DNA of 9,050 nt, taken from Candidatus Hecatellales archaeon ex4484_218 (lineage in GTDB: Archaea > Thermoproteota > Bathyarchaeia > Hecatellales > Hecatellaceae). Positions 6,193-9,050 of the stretch are shown here, piece by piece. Where the stretch lies: assembly GCA_002254975.1 (NCBI GenBank), contig NJEB01000010.1, positions 1-9,050 on the forward strand. The letters are read 5' to 3'. The position numbers and the translations under genes are program-made. The notes below the pieces were generated by a model, which searched no databases, was not told the origin of the DNA, and saw only the letters and a program-made list of their open reading frames with translations. The first letter of the stretch is position 1. Every line of letters starts with the position of its first letter.

Positions 6193-6285
6193 CTGAAAAC
6201 TTAAAAATTCTTAGAATTTTCCAAGAAAACCAGCATAAGTATTGTAAAAGATTTTTTAAGAGAAAAGTTAAAAGGAAACTTTAGG

Positions 6286-6300
6286 CTTGAATTTAAAGAA
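6286..6300 (+). promoter_or_regulatory. TATA-like box for the hydrolase-Nudix-PH operon
   Basis: The sequence gaatttaaag (6290-6298) would place a transcript start near 6318-6322. That fits a short or absent leader for a TTG start at 6323 or 6332, and argues mildly against 6314. Confidence 0.3.
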
Positions 6301-6313
6301 AAAATTTTGATGG

Positions 6314-6970
6314 TTGATTTGGTTGAGGCTGTTGGAAAATATTTATTGGTATCCTGAGGTTGGATTTGACTGTAATACTTATCTTATAGCTGATGAAATT
6401 TTAACGGTTATCGACCCTGGAACATCTATTGAAAAACTTTTAAGAAGTATGGTTAGGGATGGATTTAAAATTGAAGATGTTAAGTTAATCATTAATACTC
6501 ATAGTCATCCGGACCATTGTGCAGCAAACCAAGAATTAAAAAATCTTTCAAAAGCAAAAATAGCTATGCATAAAGCTGAAGCAAAACATTTGGAGGTTAG
6601 CCGTGAAATGGCTAAATATTTTGCTTTAGACCCATTAAATTTTAAGATAGATTTTTATCTTGAGGATGAGGTTAAGCTTGGAAAAACAGTTTTTAAGGTT
6701 ATTCATACACCTGGACATTCACCAGGAAGTATCTGTCTTTACGAAGAAAAATTAAAAGTTTTGATTTGTGGAGACTTAATCTTTGATAAAAGTGTTGGTA
6801 GAACAGATTTTCCAGGTGGAAGTTCAACTCAACTAAAAAATTCTATAGAAAATGTTTCAAAAATGGATGTGGAATTTTTGCTTCCAGGCCATATGAAACC
6901 TTTAATTGGAAAAGAAAAAGTTAAAAACAATTTTGAATTTATCAAAAAATACTATTTTGACCTACTTTAA
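6314..6970 (+). CDS. Metallo-beta-lactamase-fold hydrolase (glyoxalase II-like)
   Basis: Up to 218 residues. It is a two-metal hydrolase with the full ligand set: THSHPDH (His63, His65, Asp67, His68), His135 in TPGHSPGS, Asp154 in CGDLIF, and His193 in PGH. The GHSPGS and VGRTDFPGGS elements place it in the glyoxalase II/thioesterase-like branch; the substrate is unknown. The domain begins at about ENIYWYPE. Three in-frame TTG codons (6314, 6323, 6332) can start it, with a stop just before 6314. 6314 is the longest reading, while GAGG (6325-6328) and the TATA box favour 6332 or 6323. The second Nudix gene follows after 23 bases on the same strand, so they probably form an operon. Cytoplasmic; no signal peptide. 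Confidence 0.88.
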   Translation: MIWLRLLENIYWYPEVGFDCNTYLIADEILTVIDPGTSIEKLLRSMVRDGFKIEDVKLIINTHSHPDHCAANQELKNLSKAKIAMHKAEAKHLEVSREMAKYFALDPLNFKIDFYLEDEVKLGKTVFKVIHTPGHSPGSICLYEEKLKVLICGDLIFDKSVGRTDFPGGSSTQLKNSIENVSKMDVEFLLPGHMKPLIGKEKVKNNFEFIKKYYFDLL

Positions 6971-6993
6971 AATTTTTTGGGGTTAAAACAGGA

Positions 6994-7410
6994 TTGGATA
7001 AAAAACCTGTTTTAACGGTTGATGTTGTTATTTATATGGATGAAGGTTTTGTTTTTGTTAAAAGGTTAAATGAGCCATTTAAAAATTTTTGGGCTTTACC
7101 TGGTGGAATTGTTGAGTATGGTGAAACTGTTGAGGAGGCAGCTATAAGGGAGGCTAAAGAGGAAACTGGTTTGGAGGTTAAACTTGAAAAGCTTGTTGGT
7201 GTATATTCAAACCCGAAAAGAGACCCTAGAGGCCATTATGTTTCCATAGCCTACCTTGCAAAACCAGTTTCAGGAAGATTAAAAGCATCAACTGATGCAA
7301 AAGAGGTAAAAGTTTTCAGCCAAAAACCTGAAAAATTAGCTTTTGACCATGAAAAAATTTTTGAGGATGCATTAAAAATTTTAAGGATAACGAAACGTAA
7401 AGAGGTTTAA
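6994..7410 (+). CDS. Nudix hydrolase, ADP-ribose pyrophosphatase type
   Basis: 138 residues. The Nudix box runs Gly38 to Leu60 with all key residues (Glu44, Arg52, Glu53, Glu56, Glu57, Gly59). Next comes GVYSNPKRDPRGHYVSIAYL (residues 69-88), a loop typical of ADP-ribose pyrophosphatases such as the Methanocaldococcus enzyme. The likely reaction is ADP-ribose to AMP plus ribose 5-phosphate. Start is TTG at 6994 with GGGG (6978-6981) and AGGA upstream; no ATG lies near the domain start. It sits between the metallo-hydrolase gene and the PH-like gene, all on one strand with short gaps. GAGGT inside its last codons serves the next gene. Its box DNA is identical over 47 bases to that of the Nudix gene at 3376-3780, although the rest of the two genes has diverged. 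Confidence 0.9.
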   Translation: MDKKPVLTVDVVIYMDEGFVFVKRLNEPFKNFWALPGGIVEYGETVEEAAIREAKEETGLEVKLEKLVGVYSNPKRDPRGHYVSIAYLAKPVSGRLKASTDAKEVKVFSQKPEKLAFDHEKIFEDALKILRITKRKEV

Positions 7411-7413
7411 ATT

Positions 7414-8043
7414 TTGGGTGAAGATGTTATTACAAAATTGGATGATTTTAGGGAGATAATAAAACAGTATAAAGATTTAATTCCAGATGAATTGGAGGAA
7501 AAATATAGAAAAATTTTAAGACGTATGGTTGAAGCTAAAAAAAGAGGTGACAATAAAAAATTTGAAGTTCTTATTACTGAAATTCAACCTGTAGTTATGG
7601 AAATATCAAAAATTCTTCAAAAAATTGTTGAGGAAGTTAAAAGTAAAGATTTGGTTGAGGGAGAGAATATTTTATGGTTTAACCGTGTAACTAAAGGAAT
7701 ATTTAAAAAACGTTTGGTTCAATTATGGGCTATAACAAATAAAAGAGCTTTTATTCGTGATTATGAAAAAGATTTGGTTGTTGCTGTACCTTTAAATGCC
7801 TGTGAAGTTGTTGTGATGAATCAACACCGTAAATCTAAAGGAACCCATGTAGGCTCATTTACAGGATATGCTTATGGAGGGTTTGGAGGTGTTGCAGCTG
7901 GAGTTAGTTCGAGTAGGTCCCAAAGTTATGGTGATTTATGTTTTATCCAAAACGGGCAAATTGTTTTACGTTTCCCAGAGATAAGCGACCCTCAAGGTGT
8001 TAAAAACCTAGTTAAAACAATCCAAAAACAAACTGCAATCTAA
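7414..8043 (+). CDS. Coiled-coil plus PH-like domain protein, function unknown
   Basis: A 209-residue protein of unknown function. Residues 1-78 are charged helices, likely a coiled coil (EELEKYRKIL-type heptads and MEISKILQKIVEEVKSK). Residues about 80-205 look like a bacterial/archaeal PH-like beta domain: GENILWFNR, LVQLWAITNKRAFIRD, LVVAVPLNACEVVVMN, CFIQNGQIVLRFP, then a closing helix (DPQGVKNLVKTIQK). Between the strands is a Gly/Ser/Tyr-rich loop (residues 143-173, GYAYGGFGGVAAG then SSSRSQSYG), unusually long for such a fold. There are no membrane segments. Start is TTG at 7414, eight bases after GAGGT (7402-7406), which lies in the end of the second Nudix gene. Only three bases separate the two genes, so translation is coupled. 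The PH-like call is from strand pattern and needs structure prediction. Confidence 0.7.
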   Translation: MGEDVITKLDDFREIIKQYKDLIPDELEEKYRKILRRMVEAKKRGDNKKFEVLITEIQPVVMEISKILQKIVEEVKSKDLVEGENILWFNRVTKGIFKKRLVQLWAITNKRAFIRDYEKDLVVAVPLNACEVVVMNQHRKSKGTHVGSFTGYAYGGFGGVAAGVSSSRSQSYGDLCFIQNGQIVLRFPEISDPQGVKNLVKTIQKQTAI

Positions 8044-8073
8044 AAATTAACCCATACGGGCTTTATAAAAAAT
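8044..8073. terminator. Convergent terminator region
   Basis: Lies between the stops of the plus-strand PH-like gene (8043) and the minus-strand gene (8074). A6 at 8067-8072 gives a T6 run right after the minus-strand TAA, a plausible archaeal stop signal. No strong plus-strand T-run is seen here. Confidence 0.3.
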
Positions 8074-8876
8074 TTAGGGGTAATAGGTTGTTTTTTCTTT
8101 TTCATAGTAGATTTCAATTTTAAGTTTTGTCCTACTTTTTGATTCGTTACCTCCATCATATTGGGGCATTTTTATTGTGAAGCCCCAACGTTTTTGGCAG
8201 CCGTAGGTTTGGCTATAAGTAAGTGGGGAGGTTTCAGGGTCACTTTCATTGGCAGGGTTGACTGTTTCCCCTCTATTGTTAGGCAAATAGCATCCAACAC
8301 CTTTCTCCCCATAGTTTCCGCTACCGTAAAGTTCGGCTGCTGTTGTTCCATCAAGAAAGTAAAGGTTAGCATTGTTCACATCAAAATAGTTTGTTGTTGG
8401 GTGGGGTTGAAGAAAATTTTTCCATTCATTTCCATCCCAACTATAAACATAAATTTTTGGGTTACCTACACCTGTATATGCTATATTATCTGGGATTTGG
8501 GTTTCAATTTTTATCCAGCATGCTTCCTCCAACTCGTTTACAAGTATAAATTCAAAGCTAAATTTTTTGTTTTCCCTGTCAAGCTGAAAATTATGGTTTG
8601 TTTGGGTTGGGAATATTTGTTTAGTTTTATACTGTAAATTTAAGTTGGCTAAATAAGCATTTTTTCCTTCATTGATAATGGTTGTTCCCCAAAATGGGAT
8701 TTCAGTTAATTGTAGCCTATAACGTCTCCATAATTGACCTGCATCATAAGGAATTTCTAAATCTGTAATTTTTCCAGCTACTGTAAAACTGTCGGATGTT
8801 TAACTATCCGGTTAACATTACCTATGCTAAGCAAATCTAAAACATTTTCATCCAAACCTATTTTTATTTTAACCAT
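8074..8876 (-). pseudogene. Frameshifted unknown protein gene, possible surface or virion protein
   Basis: The frame begins at ATG 8876 (SD AGGTGA at 8884-8889) as MVKIKIGLDENVLDLLSIGN and so on, and hits TAG at 8780-8778 after 32 codons. A second frame, open from 8799 to the TAA at 8076-8074 (241 residues), continues the protein without an own start: FTVAGKITDLEIPYDAGQLW, then LQLTEIPFWGTTIINEGKNA. One extra base in the TTTT run (plus-strand A4, 8785-8788) would join them as HPTVFTVAGK and restore about 267 residues. The product is rich in Asn, Tyr, Trp and Gly, beta-type, with no signal peptide or membrane segment; YVYSWDGNEWKNF and FTIKMPQYDGG are typical segments. I do not recognise the family. 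It could be a real mutation, a sequencing error in a homopolymer, or recoding. A shorter product could still start from the TTG at 8532. Confidence 0.65.
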
Positions 8877-8889
8877 TAGGTTTTCACCT

Positions 8890-9050
8890 TTAGGTTTGTT
8901 GAAGGGTTAGGTTGATTTTTCCTTCAAGATTAAACCTTAAATTTAAAATGTAAGCTGAACATTCAACTTGGAAAAGTTCACCCTCATCAATTTTAATGGT
9001 TACAGTTTCACCAGTTGTAAGTTTGTTTTTAAGGTAAGCTAAAACTTCAG
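8890..9050 (-). CDS. C-terminal end of an unknown protein (N-terminus beyond window)
   Basis: The last 52 residues of a minus-strand gene that enters from the right edge: EVLAYLKNKL, TTGETVTIKIDEGELFQVEC, then NLRFNLEGKINLTLQQT and TAA at 8892-8890. It is beta-strand rich with alternating hydrophobic residues. Thirteen bases separate its stop from the ATG of the frameshifted gene, and the ribosome site of that gene lies in the gap, so the two are one operon. The family is not recognisable from this piece. Confidence 0.6.
   Translation of the reverse strand, partial: EVLAYLKNKLTTGETVTIKIDEGELFQVECSAYILNLRFNLEGKINLTLQQT

Noticed and set aside
6205..6357. 51-codon open frame ending DLVEAVGKYLLVS, overlapping the start of the metallo-hydrolase gene
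   Set aside because: It has no upstream start with a ribosome site, runs through the predicted promoter and into the hydrolase gene in another frame; protein-like appearance is probably chance in A/G-rich sequence.
8161..8637. Plus-strand 158-codon frame rich in Cys, Phe and Ile
   Set aside because: Antisense to the minus-strand frame open from 8799 to 8074, which has normal composition and continues upstream.
8796..8806. GTTAAAC as a programmed -1 slippery site in the frameshifted gene
   Set aside because: The zero-frame codons are GTT AAA CAT, so the heptamer is not in the required register; no downstream pseudoknot is evident.

Overview
The window looks like a piece of an AT-rich archaeal chromosome. 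The evidence is the gene families (DUF5678, a PaREP1/HEPN-type protein, DUF1786, an archaeal-style AcuC/HDAC deacetylase, an AbrB-PIN toxin-antitoxin pair), TATA-like boxes about 25 bases before probable transcript starts, oligo-T rather than hairpin terminators, GGGG/GAGG-type ribosome sites, and frequent TTG starts. A Bathyarchaeia-like or other TACK-group archaeon is my best guess from family content alone. It cannot be fixed without a search.

Layout. Positions 1-1008 (minus) hold the N-terminal part of a secreted NosD-like beta-helix protein, cut by the window edge and built from 66-base tandem repeats. It diverges from an intact class I/II-type histone-deacetylase-family enzyme (1109-2248, plus). 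Positions 2249-2624 have no intact gene, only possible gene debris. Then come a DUF5678 protein and a retropepsin-like aspartic protease in tandem (2625-3329), a Nudix hydrolase (3376-3780), and a convergent minus-strand AbrB antitoxin / PIN toxin pair (3785-4395). Divergent from that pair is a PaREP1/HEPN-like protein with an RHH-like head (4572-5048), whose base composition differs from its neighbours. A DUF1786 actin-fold ATPase-like protein follows (5122-6192). Next is a probable three-gene operon: metallo-beta-lactamase hydrolase, second Nudix hydrolase (ADP-ribose pyrophosphatase type), and a coiled-coil plus PH-like protein (6314-8043). The right end (8074-9050, minus) holds two adjacent unknown genes. 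The first is present only as its C-terminus; the second carries an apparent one-base frameshift.

How they fit together. The middle (about 2600-5050) is an accessory island of small modules of toxin-antitoxin, protease and HEPN type. The flanking genes look metabolic or housekeeping. The two Nudix genes share a perfectly identical 47-base stretch inside otherwise diverged genes. The right-end pair reads like structural or surface protein genes and could be the edge of an integrated element, but nothing here proves that. No tRNA, rRNA, CRISPR array, integrase or transposase was found.
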